The notes beneath the pieces were generated by a model, which ran no database searches, was not told the DNA's origin, and worked only from the letters and a program-made list of their open reading frames with translations. A program made the translations under genes and the position numbers. Below are positions 9,383 through 17,208 of a DNA stretch of 64,000 nucleotides, in pieces. Origin of the DNA: Ascidiimonas aurantiaca (lineage in GTDB: Bacteria; Bacteroidota; Bacteroidia; Flavobacteriales; Flavobacteriaceae); NCBI RefSeq assembly GCF_037646345.1, contig NZ_JBBEWR010000013.1, positions 1 to 64,000 on the forward strand, written 5' to 3'. Numbering within the stretch: position 1 is the first letter of the stretch; every line of letters begins with the position of its first letter.

Positions 9383-9390
9383 TATTTTTG
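9383..9390 (+). promoter_or_regulatory. Bacteroidota-type -7 promoter element
   Basis: TATTTTTG matches the Bacteroidota -7 consensus TAnnTTTG and lies 23 bases before the ATG at 9413. No clear -33 TTG is present, as expected for a promoter that depends on an activator at -41.5. Confidence 0.5.
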
Positions 9391-9412
9391 CGTCAATGAT
9401 ACAGCATATTTT

Positions 9413-10825
9413 ATGAAAATAGAACAAATATATACAGGTTGTCTTGCCCAGGGGGCATATTACATAGAAAGTGAAGGAGAGGTAGCTATTATTGACCCTT
9501 TGCGGGAAGTAAAGCCCTATATAGAAAAAGCCCAAAAAGAAAACGCAACTATAAAATACGTGTTTGAAACACATTTTCATGCCGATTTTGTGAGCGGTCA
9601 CCTTACGCTTTCTAAAGAAACCGGAGCCCCTATTGTGTACGGCCCAAATGCCAACCCCTCCTTTGAAACTATTATAGCGGAAGACGGAGAAGAGTTTGCC
9701 ATAGGCAAAATAACACTGGTGGCCCTGCATACCCCGGGACATACTATGGAAAGTACCACTTACCTTTTACGAGATGAGAACGGCAAAGACCATGCTGTTT
9801 TTACCGGAGATACTCTTTTTCTGGGAGATGTGGGAAGGCCCGATCTGGCGCAAAAAGCGGCTGATATGACAAGGCAGGATCTGGCCGGGCTTTTGTATGA
9901 CAGCCTTAGAAATAAAATTATGCCTTTGGCAGACGATGTAATTGTATATCCTGCCCACGGTGCGGGTTCGGCCTGTGGTAAGAATATGATGAAAGAGACC
10001 GTAGATACTCTGGGGAACCAGAAAAAAGTAAACTACGCACTTCGGAGTGATATGAGTAAGGAAGAGTTTGTGAAAGAGGTAACCGAAGGGCTGTTGCCAC
10101 CACCTCAATATTTTCCTCTTAATGTTAAAATGAATAGAGAAGGATATGAAGATATTGATGAGGTACTAAAGCGCGGAGTGCGAGGTCTGTCGCCCAATGC
10201 TTTTGAAGCTATTGCTAATGAAACCGGAGCTATCGTGCTGGATGTGCGCAACCAGGAAGCATATGCAAAAGGGCACGTGCCCCGTTCTATATTTATTGGC
10301 CTTGGAGGTACTTTTGCACCGTGGGTAGGTGCTTTAATTGCCGATGTGAAACAGCCCATACTATTAATAGCACCCAAAGGGAAAGAAGAAGAAGCCATTA
10401 CCCGACTCTCACGGGTAGGTTTTGACCACACACTCGGGTATCTGGAAGGAAGTTTTGAAGCCTGGAAAATGGCAGGTAAGGAATATGATACCGTAACATC
10501 TGTAGATGCTTTTGCGTTTAAAAAAGCTGTTGAAGAACACGACGCACTTGTTTTCGATGTGCGAAAAGAAGGAGAATATACGGCGGCCCACCTTGAAAAT
10601 GCCCGACTTACTCCTCTGGATTTTATAAATGAGCACCTCACTGAATTCCCGTCAGATAAATTATTTTATATACACTGTGCCGGCGGTTACCGAAGTATGA
10701 TAGCAGCCTCTATTCTTAAAAGCAGGGGAATACACAACCTTATAGATGTAGCCGGGGGCTTTAAGGCTATTAAAGAAGCAGGTATCCCGGTCACCAATTC
10801 CGTTTGTCCCGGTACATTGGGCTAG
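9413..10825 (+). CDS. CstB-like persulfide dioxygenase-rhodanese fusion
   Basis: A 470-residue protein from the ATG at 9413 (MKIEQIYTG). The metallo-beta-lactamase/ETHE1 domain (about 1-235) has the non-haem iron motifs THFHADFVSGH, HTPGHT and TGDTLFLGDVGRPDL and a late His in PAHGAG. Two rhodanese domains follow. The first (about 250-355) has LIAPKGKEEEAI where the active loop should be and no Cys, so it is a pseudo-rhodanese. The second (about 370-465) has the active loop HCAGGYRS with Cys422. This order matches Staphylococcus CstB, which converts low-molecular-weight persulfides to thiosulfate. It should work in the cytosol in sulfide detoxification. It stands alone between a Crp/Fnr-type operator and a strong terminator. 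Confidence 0.9.
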   Translation: MKIEQIYTGCLAQGAYYIESEGEVAIIDPLREVKPYIEKAQKENATIKYVFETHFHADFVSGHLTLSKETGAPIVYGPNANPSFETIIAEDGEEFAIGKITLVALHTPGHTMESTTYLLRDENGKDHAVFTGDTLFLGDVGRPDLAQKAADMTRQDLAGLLYDSLRNKIMPLADDVIVYPAHGAGSACGKNMMKETVDTLGNQKKVNYALRSDMSKEEFVKEVTEGLLPPPQYFPLNVKMNREGYEDIDEVLKRGVRGLSPNAFEAIANETGAIVLDVRNQEAYAKGHVPRSIFIGLGGTFAPWVGALIADVKQPILLIAPKGKEEEAITRLSRVGFDHTLGYLEGSFEAWKMAGKEYDTVTSVDAFAFKKAVEEHDALVFDVRKEGEYTAAHLENARLTPLDFINEHLTEFPSDKLFYIHCAGGYRSMIAASILKSRGIHNLIDVAGGFKAIKEAGIPVTNSVCPGTLG

Positions 10826-10848
10826 GTAGTACTGAAAATAAAGATAAG

Positions 10849-10876
10849 TTCCGGTTTTTAACCGGAATTTTTTTTT
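10849..10876 (+). terminator. Rho-independent terminator after the CstB-like gene
   Basis: Arms TTCCGGT (10849-10855) and ACCGGAA (10861-10867) with a 5-base loop, then a run of about ten T. It separates the dioxygenase transcript from the permease genes at 11026. Confidence 0.85.
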
Positions 10877-11025
10877 GATGCGTTTCTTCTTATTAAAAAA
10901 GAGCCTTTTAGAGCATTTCTTTTAACCTCCTGTTACCAGATAGGTATTTAAACCATTTACAGGACATACGTATCATCTAAGAATATTTTTATAGTATTGT
11001 AAGTAATTGTATAAACAAAAATACT

Positions 11026-11583
11026 ATGAATAAGATTATGGAACCGTGGCCGTGGTACATAGCAGGCCCTTTAATAGCTCTGGTCATGTTTTTATTACTA
11101 ATGATGGGGAATAGGTTTGGAATGTCTTCCAACCTAAGAACACTTTGTACTATTTGCGGTGCAGGTAAGACCAGTAGTTTTTTCAGATTTGACTGGAAAC
11201 AGCAAAAATGGAACCTCCTGGTTATTGTGGGGGTAATTATTGGTGGAGGGATCGCCTCCTTTTTTATGACACCTTCTCCCGAGGTGGCCATTCACCAGGA
11301 CAGTATTATGAGTTTACAGCAAATGGGTTTTGAAAGTGCAGGAAAAGCCTATTTACCTCAAAAGCTTTTTGCCGATGAAGCATTACTCAATGTAAACAGC
11401 TTACTTATTTTAATAGCAGGAGGGTTTCTGGTAGGTTTTGGAACACGTTATGCCGGGGGTTGTACTTCCGGACATGCTATTTCGGGGCTTAGTGAATGGC
11501 AACTGCCTTCACTTATAGCTGTTATTGGTTTTTTTATAGGTGGATTGATTATGGTACATGTTCTTTTTCCATTAATTTTTTAG
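11026..11583 (+). CDS. YeeE/YedE-family sulfur-compound permease, first half
   Basis: A 185-residue membrane protein with about four helices, matching the N-terminal half of the YeeE/YedE (TsuA-like) family. It has the signature RYAGGCTSGHAISGLS with the conserved Cys used in TsuA-type thiosulfate permeation, and a further Cys pair (TICGAGK) near residue 45. The second half is a separate gene 4 bases downstream. Full TsuA proteins are single chains of about 350 residues, so this is the two-gene version common in Bacteroidota. Next to a CstB-like enzyme, it most likely moves thiosulfate or another sulfane-sulfur compound across the inner membrane. Direction and substrate are inferred. Confidence 0.88.
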   Translation: MNKIMEPWPWYIAGPLIALVMFLLLMMGNRFGMSSNLRTLCTICGAGKTSSFFRFDWKQQKWNLLVIVGVIIGGGIASFFMTPSPEVAIHQDSIMSLQQMGFESAGKAYLPQKLFADEALLNVNSLLILIAGGFLVGFGTRYAGGCTSGHAISGLSEWQLPSLIAVIGFFIGGLIMVHVLFPLIF

Positions 11584-11587
11584 TAAT

Positions 11588-12001
11588 ATGAAAAGTATAG
11601 GTTATTTAAGTATAGGCGTTTTTTTCGGGATCGTTTTGTTTAAGTCAGAAGCGGCTTCCTGGTTTCGCATTTTTGAAATGTTTCAGTTCAAATCGTTTCA
11701 CATGTATGGCATTATAGGCAGTGCTTTACTAGTAGGCACTATGATGGTTCAACTTATAAAACGGTTAGGGATAACATCTTTTTTTGGAAAACCCATTGTG
11801 TTTATACCTAAACAAAAGGATTATACCGCGAATCTGGCAGGAGGTATTATTTTCGGGCTGGGCTGGGCACTGGCAGGCGCATGCCCGGGGCCTATGTTTG
11901 TGTTGTTGGGCTCTGGCTACGTATCATTACTTCTTGTTATTCTGGCAGCTATGCTGGGTACTTTTGTGTATGGATTGTTAAAAGACAAACTGCCACATTA
12001 A
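11588..12001 (+). CDS. YeeE/YedE-family permease, second half (DUF6691-like)
   Basis: A 137-residue protein with about four membrane helices, matching the C-terminal half of YeeE/YedE. The signature LGWALAGACPGP carries the conserved Cys facing the second half-channel. It starts 4 bases after the stop of the first half, so the two are surely co-expressed and probably form a heterodimer reproducing the internally repeated TsuA fold. Confidence 0.88.
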   Translation: MKSIGYLSIGVFFGIVLFKSEAASWFRIFEMFQFKSFHMYGIIGSALLVGTMMVQLIKRLGITSFFGKPIVFIPKQKDYTANLAGGIIFGLGWALAGACPGPMFVLLGSGYVSLLLVILAAMLGTFVYGLLKDKLPH

Positions 12002-12187
12002 ATTAACAATGGGATGCCATTTTTTCTCCAGGGAAAGGAGGTAATATGTATTATTTGCAATAACGGGATATTTTGAATACTCGTAAAGGCCAAAGGAAGC
12101 AGCGGTCAAAAAATAGAGACAAAACTTTGATTTATTGTAAATAATTTCTTAACTTTTAAGAAGTTATTAACCACTAAATAATAAATT

Positions 12188-12439
12188 ATGAAGAAAAAAA
12201 GTTTTTCAAGCTTAAGCCTTGGTAAGAGTACCGTTTCAAAATTTGGCAAAGCGCATGTAAAAGGAGGTCGAAGCGTTGCCTGTACTTACGGAAGCCCGAG
12301 TTGTCAGTCTTTGGCGGGGGGATGTGGTACTCAGCCCACGCAGGGAGCAACCTGTGCAGATACCTGTACCGTTGATAGTGTGAATTTGTCTAATTGCGAT
12401 TTAACAAACTGTTTATCTACCGGAGGTGCCTGCGCCTAA
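12188..12439 (+). CDS. RiPP precursor-like peptide, Cys-rich (lanthipeptide type)
   Basis: An 83-residue peptide. The first 27 residues resemble the Bacteroidota natural-product leader: MKKKSF, then LSLGKSTVSKF (compare the usual LSLxKxTISxL) and a Gly-Gly at residues 26-27 (HVKGGR). The 56-residue core has eight Cys spread along its length and about 17 Ser/Thr, as expected for a thioether-bridged class I lanthipeptide or a multiply cross-linked peptide. A strong terminator follows at once. No lanthionine dehydratase, cyclase, radical SAM enzyme or C39 peptidase transporter is in the window, so any modification would be done in trans. A related leader occurs in the peptide at 62938-63126. Confidence 0.75.
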   Translation: MKKKSFSSLSLGKSTVSKFGKAHVKGGRSVACTYGSPSCQSLAGGCGTQPTQGATCADTCTVDSVNLSNCDLTNCLSTGGACA

Positions 12440-12456
12440 ACAACCGTAAATTATGT

Positions 12457-12496
12457 AACCGGTATTTCTTTTCTATAGAAATACCGGTTCATTTTT
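12457..12496. terminator. Strong terminator after the RiPP-like gene
   Basis: Perfect 13-base arms (12457-12469 and 12477-12489; AACCGGTATTTCT and its complement) with a 7-base loop, followed on the + strand by CATTTTTT. It ends the peptide transcript and faces the convergent gene at 12552. Confidence 0.85.
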
Positions 12497-12551
12497 TGGC
12501 AGGTGTTATGACAAAAGAGAGTCTTGTACTCAAGAGTACATGGCCCGCATG

Positions 12552-12956
12552 CTATATAACTTTTACGTTTAGACTGGAGAATAAGTTTTTGGTCTGGTCA
12601 AGTTCTTCTTCCTTTTTTAAACTGCTAAGATCTCTTATTTTACCGTTTTTTAATTGTAGGGAGAGCCTTTTCTGGCCTAATATGTTTTTTTGTTTTAGAG
12701 CCTCTATCTCATGTATAGATATGGTATTTGCCGATGTTTTCTTGAAAATAAGCATAAGCAGGACCACTAATGAAATAGCACCTAAAAACATCCATATATA
12801 CTTAAAAAAATCACTTGTTTCGTTATTAAACCCTAAGGTAAATGCGATTCCGTTAAAAATATTTAAGATCATTAGAAATTTAATGACCAGGTAGTTTTTC
12901 TTTAGGGTATCTTCGATTTTTATCTTTTGGGAAGTCCCATCGTAAATAACTTTCAT
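12552..12956 (-). CDS. Small membrane protein of unknown function
   Basis: 134 residues with two central membrane helices (about 25-45 and 52-72, ending LVVLLMLIFKK) and a charged C-terminal part with Leu-rich and Lys/Glu-rich stretches that could pack as a small beta or PH-like domain (ISIHEIEALKQK, RLSLQLKNGKIR). Family not recognised; the layout resembles small two-helix membrane proteins next to signalling genes. Single gene, convergent with the RiPP-like peptide gene. Confidence 0.65.
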   Translation of the reverse strand: MKVIYDGTSQKIKIEDTLKKNYLVIKFLMILNIFNGIAFTLGFNNETSDFFKYIWMFLGAISLVVLLMLIFKKTSANTISIHEIEALKQKNILGQKRLSLQLKNGKIRDLSSLKKEEELDQTKNLFSSLNVKVI

Positions 12957-13046
12957 AAGCTTATTTTAATTGAAAATGGTGAAAACTATTGTATAGATCA
13001 AATATATAAATAAGAAAAATAGTCAAGAAAATCTTAATCATTTGGG

Positions 13047-13526
13047 TTAGGCAGGGAGTTCATTTTTATAAACCAGGTTCAAATCCTTAAGGTGTCTTTT
13101 TATATGCGCCGAGACAATTTCCAAATGTTCAAGTCTTGTATAAGCCCTTGATCCTTTTTTATATGGAATACTTTCTATTTCTGTATTTACTATATGCGTA
13201 TCAATACATTGTTGCGCTCTTTGAAGCCTTTTTAGAAGTACCGAAACCGATTCTTGCCTGGTTGATTGAATACTCATAAGGTTTACTTCAGAAAGCTTTC
13301 CCTTTAATGGCGCAGGGGTATGCCCTAAAGAGAGGTCTTTAAGATTTCGGGCAAAACTTTCATGCCAAAATACAAGATGCCCTAAAACATCTTTTCCATC
13401 CCAATGTGTATATACTTTACGTGATGTATTAAGGGGTTTTTCAAAAAAACTGATCAGTTTTTGTACACTTTTGTGGAGTTCGGTGTATGCCAGATGTACT
13501 TTTAATTCGTATTCTGAACTTTTCAT
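13047..13526 (-). CDS. DinB-like four-helix protein (ClbS/DfsB type)
   Basis: 159 residues, all-helical, with WDGKDVLGHLVFWHESF near residue 45, the hallmark of ClbS/DfsB proteins in the DinB superfamily, and a second His-containing helix near the C-terminus (EHLEIVSAHIKRHL). The histidines could form the DinB metal site. ClbS protects DNA from colibactin by hydrolysing its cyclopropane, but most relatives have no known substrate, so no precise role is assigned. It is a separate gene with no operon partner. Confidence 0.7.
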   Translation of the reverse strand: MKSSEYELKVHLAYTELHKSVQKLISFFEKPLNTSRKVYTHWDGKDVLGHLVFWHESFARNLKDLSLGHTPAPLKGKLSEVNLMSIQSTRQESVSVLLKRLQRAQQCIDTHIVNTEIESIPYKKGSRAYTRLEHLEIVSAHIKRHLKDLNLVYKNELPA

Positions 13527-13631
13527 TTTTATATCTAATCGATAACTAATTGAAAACAGCTACCAATATACAAAAAGTTCGTTTTTAATAGAGTGAGTTT
13601 GAAGATAGCACTTTGATTAAAGCCAAAAGTG

Positions 13632-13967
13632 CTAACGCTCAGTATGGACATACTTTTTTTTATATGAGTTGTATTCGGCTATAAACATAATAGCAGTAAT
13701 AAGGTACATGATTATCCATAGCGTTTCCAAATTAAAATCTATAGGCATAAAAGGGTTATAAAGTGTGGCCACAAGGGCAAATAGCACAACCCAGTGTGCT
13801 TTTTTGTCCAAACGCCTAAAAATGACCCATAAGGCACTGGCGAAAACTAATATTCTTAAAAAAAAATAATACGCTTCGGGAAGGTCAATAATGGCTGCCA
13901 GGATGAGCATACCTGAAGAGACAAAAGAAAGTATTTTTGTGCTTTGTTTAACTAGTGTGACATTCAT
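13632..13967 (-). CDS. Small four-helix membrane protein (DUF6804-like)
   Basis: About 111 residues if started at Met10 of the longer frame (13967); the longer start is 13994. Four membrane helices are visible, with the pattern LPEAYYFFLRILVF, YNPFMPI and ETLWIIMYLITAIMFI that I associate with the DUF6804 family. The function is unknown. Its start overlaps the end of the Cys-containing small gene upstream on the same strand by 20 bases (47 with the longer start), so the two are likely co-translated. Confidence 0.7.
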   Translation of the reverse strand: MNVTLVKQSTKILSFVSSGMLILAAIIDLPEAYYFFLRILVFASALWVIFRRLDKKAHWVVLFALVATLYNPFMPIDFNLETLWIIMYLITAIMFIAEYNSYKKKYVHTER

Positions 13968-14154
13968 TGGAACATTTTTTACAACCATTGGCATGTGTGT
14001 AGGTTTTTTTTGCTTTGAGGAGTGCTTGTTTACAATTGAGATGTTCTCCCAAATACGTTTTGCTCATAACCAACGAAAGCCAGAAACAGCCTTCTTTATG
14101 AACTTCGTGATCTCCATTGGGCTGAGCAGTCTGATTTACATAGTACTTAGGCAT
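13948..14154 (-). CDS. Small Cys-rich cytosolic protein of unknown function
   Basis: 68 residues with a conserved look: MPKYYVN at the N-terminus, GDHEVHKEGC, a second Cys near 41 and a C-terminal NGCKKCSNEC cluster. Four or five Cys plus His residues could bind zinc or iron. No signal peptide. I have seen similar short proteins in Bacteroidota genomes but know no function. It overlaps the start of the membrane protein gene downstream. Confidence 0.7.
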   Translation of the reverse strand: MPKYYVNQTAQPNGDHEVHKEGCFWLSLVMSKTYLGEHLNCKQALLKAKKTYTHANGCKKCSNECHTS

Positions 14155-14378
14155 TACCTGTAATTGTCAAAAATTTTAGGTTACTTTAATACGCTTTCCC
14201 ATTTTGGTTCCGCTCCGGTTATAATGCAGAGGCTTAAGAAGCGTAATGATAAAGAAAAGGAGGTGTAACAAATTTCATTATTAGCTGTTTTCGATTTAGC
14301 GGTGTAAACTTACTATACTTAATCCAAAAAACGTTACGGGTTTCCGTAAGGATACGTACTTTTTTGTAAAATAATACG

Positions 14379-15044
14379 CTAAATTAACCCGAGGTCCTTT
14401 ACAATAGCAATGAGGTGTGTAGTGTTAACAGCGTTAAAATGTACTTTGAGCCGGTTAATTTTTTTCTCAACGGTGCTCAGGCTGTTAGGCACTTTATTGT
14501 TTTTTTTGAGGGCTTCTGAGATTTGTTCCTGGGTATATCCTTTAGCCAGATAATCAAGGAGAAGAATGTCATAAGGTTCTATCTGTAAACTATTGGTTCG
14601 GTTCACAGCACCGGCTACCTGAGAAGAAAAAAAAACCTTATTTTTTACTACTTTTTGCAATGCCTGTTGCAGGTCTCTTAACCCATTACGACCCTTACAT
14701 ACATAAGCATTAATATGGTAGAGCTTCATTAGTTTCTTAACGGTTTGGATACGATCTTCTACAGAATATACAATTACTTTAATGTTGGGTTGTTCTCGTT
14801 TAGCCGCCTCAATAAGTTCTACTCCAGATCTGAGCTTTTGATTTCTGTGGTCTTTGGTAAATGAGAGGTCACTTATTAAAAGATCATACGGAATATTATC
14901 CAATTGCGCTTTTCGAATTTTTAAATAAGCATCATCACAGTATTGTGCAAAATCAGGAGGATCAATACTGAGCTTTTCAAACATAGCTTTTATCCCTTCA
15001 TTAATGTTGTCCACATCTTCGGCAATTAATATTTTTTGAAACAT
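14379..15044 (-). CDS. Response regulator with C-terminal HTH (NarL/LuxR-like)
   Basis: 221 residues. The receiver domain (1-130) has acidic residues Glu9/Asp10, phospho-acceptor Asp59 in LISDLSF, and VCKGRNG in place of the usual Lys loop. The C-terminal part (about 155-221) is a LuxR-type helix-turn-helix: LLLDYLAKGYTQEQISEAL with STVEKKINRLKVHF as the recognition region. An extra KNNKVPN stretch widens the turn. It lies 11 bases downstream of the TPR-histidine kinase gene on the same strand and is its obvious partner. Targets unknown. Confidence 0.88.
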   Translation of the reverse strand: MFQKILIAEDVDNINEGIKAMFEKLSIDPPDFAQYCDDAYLKIRKAQLDNIPYDLLISDLSFTKDHRNQKLRSGVELIEAAKREQPNIKVIVYSVEDRIQTVKKLMKLYHINAYVCKGRNGLRDLQQALQKVVKNKVFFSSQVAGAVNRTNSLQIEPYDILLLDYLAKGYTQEQISEALKKNNKVPNSLSTVEKKINRLKVHFNAVNTTHLIAIVKDLGLI

Positions 15045-15055
15045 AATACTTGGTT

Positions 15056-17005
15056 TTATACAGGAAAAGACATCATTACTTTAAAGCCTTTTTCCTTATT
15101 TGTTTCAAAAGTAAGAGTTCCGTTTATGCCTTTAATACGGGTTTCCGCATTTTGCAATCCATTTGATAAAACCAGACGTCCCATTGACAATCCGTGTCCG
15201 TTGTCACTATAGAGTATATGTATATTTCCGTGATGCTTTGAAAACTTAACCAGCACCAGAGTAGCCTGGCTGTGTTTACGCATATTGATCATAAGTTCCT
15301 GAAGTACACGATACGTGGTCATTTTTTTTAATGATGATATTTTTTTCCATTTAATACTATCTAATCCTGTAATAGAGACCTTAACATCTAACCCTGCATA
15401 GAACTCTAATAATGATCGTAATTCTTCTTCGTAATCTTCTCCCGTGTTTATGGAATTGGTTTCTCTTGAAATATCTCTTGCTTTGGAGTAGATAATCTCA
15501 AGTTTATCTAAGGTTTGGTCTTTAGGATTTTGATTTTCTCTTTGAAGGTATGCCATAACCTGATAGATCTCGTTAGCCAGTTCATCATGAATTCTTTTGG
15601 ATAATTGGGCTTCTGCTTCATAGGCCTTTTTTTCTTTTTCTCTTTTTGCTCTTTCTTTAATGAGATAGTATAAGAAAACACCTATTAATAAAAGTAACAG
15701 AATAATACCTTTATATATGGTTTTCATGTTTTTCTCTTTCTCGATAGTGAGCTCATCCCGGGCCCTTTGGTTTTTTAAAAGCAGATTTTCCTCAAGGGTC
15801 CGGGTATTGTCATAACGTATCTGTGCATATTTGTTTTTAGCTCTGTCACGGGCATTTACAATGCTGTCATTAAGGGTGATATAACGTTTAAGATATTCTT
15901 TTTGAACCCCGGCATCTTCCGAAAGTTCTCCCAGATACTTAAGGGCATCCAGAATGGCGGGCATAGCTTCTTTTTGTTTGGCCAGTGTAAGGTATTTATT
16001 AGCATAGAACACAGCTTTTTTCTTTTGGCTTTCTGCATAGTACTCAGTTAAATGTTTATAGCTGGGAATAAGGCTACTAATATCATTAAGACTGTCTTTA
16101 ATACGCAGTGCTTCTTTCATATCTGCCAGCACATTGGTATCACCGTTTAACCATTGTGTATATGTAAGGTTATCGAGGATACGGGCATATTCAGTTCTGC
16201 TTTTTTTTACTTCGGGGTGAGTAAGCAATTGTTGCAGCTCTTCAATAGCTGTTTCGTAATTCCGCATTTCTCTGTATATAAGGGCCCTGGTATTAAGATA
16301 AACCAGTTTGCTCATAGGAGAAACGGCCAGTTCTATGGCTTTTGAAATGTTATCTATAGCATTTTTATACTTTTCCTGCTCCCTGTTTATAATAGCCAGT
16401 GTATGGAAAGCGCTGGAAAGGGTTCTCTGATCTTTATGAGGAACCAGGTATTTTACAGCCTCTACAGCCATATATTCTCCTTCTGTAAAATCACCTACAT
16501 CATTTAAAAGCCGGGCAATCGCAGTGAGTTTTCTGCCAATTTCAACACTGTCATTTACCGCTTTATAAGCTCCCAGTGATTTTGAAAAATAGTAATATGC
16601 ACTATCCTGAAGGCCTATGGCTTCATAATGGAAGGCAAGTTTAAAGAATGCTTTTCCAATATTAGTGGTGTCACTTACCTCACGGGCTTTTTTAAGCATT
16701 TTTCTGGCATAATACAAGGCACTATCACCAGTGCTGGTTTTGGAATACAAGGCGTTTTTAAGCGAGTACAGAGCAATTTCCACAGAGTCTCCTTTTTCTT
16801 CTTTAAGAAAAGAAAGAGCCCGGTTTGTAAGGTTCAATCGTTGTTCAATGGTAAGAGAAGTGTTTTTAGCTTTAAGCAGATAGAGGAAGCTACTATCCCT
16901 GAGGCGGGATGGTAGAACATCTTTTTTTTTATTAATGTTTGGGTTACAGGCTGTAAGATGTAAACAAAATAGAAGTATGCTTATATAATAAAAATTCTTT
17001 TTCAT
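15056..17005 (-). CDS. TPR-containing sensor histidine kinase, HisKA_3 type
   Basis: 649 residues from the ATG at 17005; an earlier ATG at 17020 would begin inside a terminator hairpin. The N-terminus is a lipoprotein-like signal (HLTAC), then about 9 TPR-like helical pairs (60-370) predicted to be periplasmic, a coiled coil (375-420), one membrane helix (about 430-451) and a cytoplasmic HisKA_3 domain with His473 in RIHDELANEIYQ. The HATPase domain has an N-box variant (LQELMINMRKHS), DNGHGL and GLQNAETRIKGING. This NarX/DegS-type architecture is common in Bacteroidota. With the downstream NarL-type regulator it forms a two-component system. The ligand is unknown. Confidence 0.9.
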   Translation of the reverse strand: MKKNFYYISILLFCLHLTACNPNINKKKDVLPSRLRDSSFLYLLKAKNTSLTIEQRLNLTNRALSFLKEEKGDSVEIALYSLKNALYSKTSTGDSALYYARKMLKKAREVSDTTNIGKAFFKLAFHYEAIGLQDSAYYYFSKSLGAYKAVNDSVEIGRKLTAIARLLNDVGDFTEGEYMAVEAVKYLVPHKDQRTLSSAFHTLAIINREQEKYKNAIDNISKAIELAVSPMSKLVYLNTRALIYREMRNYETAIEELQQLLTHPEVKKSRTEYARILDNLTYTQWLNGDTNVLADMKEALRIKDSLNDISSLIPSYKHLTEYYAESQKKKAVFYANKYLTLAKQKEAMPAILDALKYLGELSEDAGVQKEYLKRYITLNDSIVNARDRAKNKYAQIRYDNTRTLEENLLLKNQRARDELTIEKEKNMKTIYKGIILLLLLIGVFLYYLIKERAKREKEKKAYEAEAQLSKRIHDELANEIYQVMAYLQRENQNPKDQTLDKLEIIYSKARDISRETNSINTGEDYEEELRSLLEFYAGLDVKVSITGLDSIKWKKISSLKKMTTYRVLQELMINMRKHSQATLVLVKFSKHHGNIHILYSDNGHGLSMGRLVLSNGLQNAETRIKGINGTLTFETNKEKGFKVMMSFPV

Positions 17006-17019
17006 ATAAGCAAAATACA

Positions 17020-17050
17020 AAAATGCCGCATAATATTATGCGGCATTTTT
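17020..17050 (-). terminator. Inverted repeat terminator
   Basis: A perfect palindrome, AAATGCCGCATAAT paired with ATTATGCGGCATTT, flanked by A and T runs, between the 49-residue lipoprotein gene and the histidine kinase gene. It lies just after the stop of the lipoprotein gene and should end its transcript before the kinase start. Confidence 0.8.
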
Positions 17051-17058
17051 TGTTAAGA

Positions 17059-17208
17059 TTATTCTTCATTATTTTGAATAGTCTTTCCATCTTCTCCAAC
17101 GATTGCCTGGATTTCTTTTTCTTCTTCCTCAACCAAAGAAGGAGGTGTGCACGAAAAAAAATACAGATTAATAGCGAATGTAAGTATCAATAAAACAGTT
17201 TTTCTCAT
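17059..17208 (-). CDS. Very small lipoprotein (49 residues)
   Basis: ATG at 17208, stop at 17059-17061. The peptide starts MRKTVLLILTFAINLYFFSC, with a good lipobox and Cys20, so the mature part is about 30 residues, starting CTPPSLVEEEEKE and strongly acidic. A perfect terminator directly follows, showing an independent transcript. Short lipoproteins starting CTP are frequent in Flavobacteria. Their function is unknown. Confidence 0.75.
   Translation of the reverse strand: MRKTVLLILTFAINLYFFSCTPPSLVEEEEKEIQAIVGEDGKTIQNNEE

Noticed and set aside
12034..12070. Perfect AAAGGAGGT followed by ATG and a 5-codon frame
   Set aside because: Bacteroidota rarely use Shine-Dalgarno sites, and a five-codon peptide between two genes cannot be told from chance.
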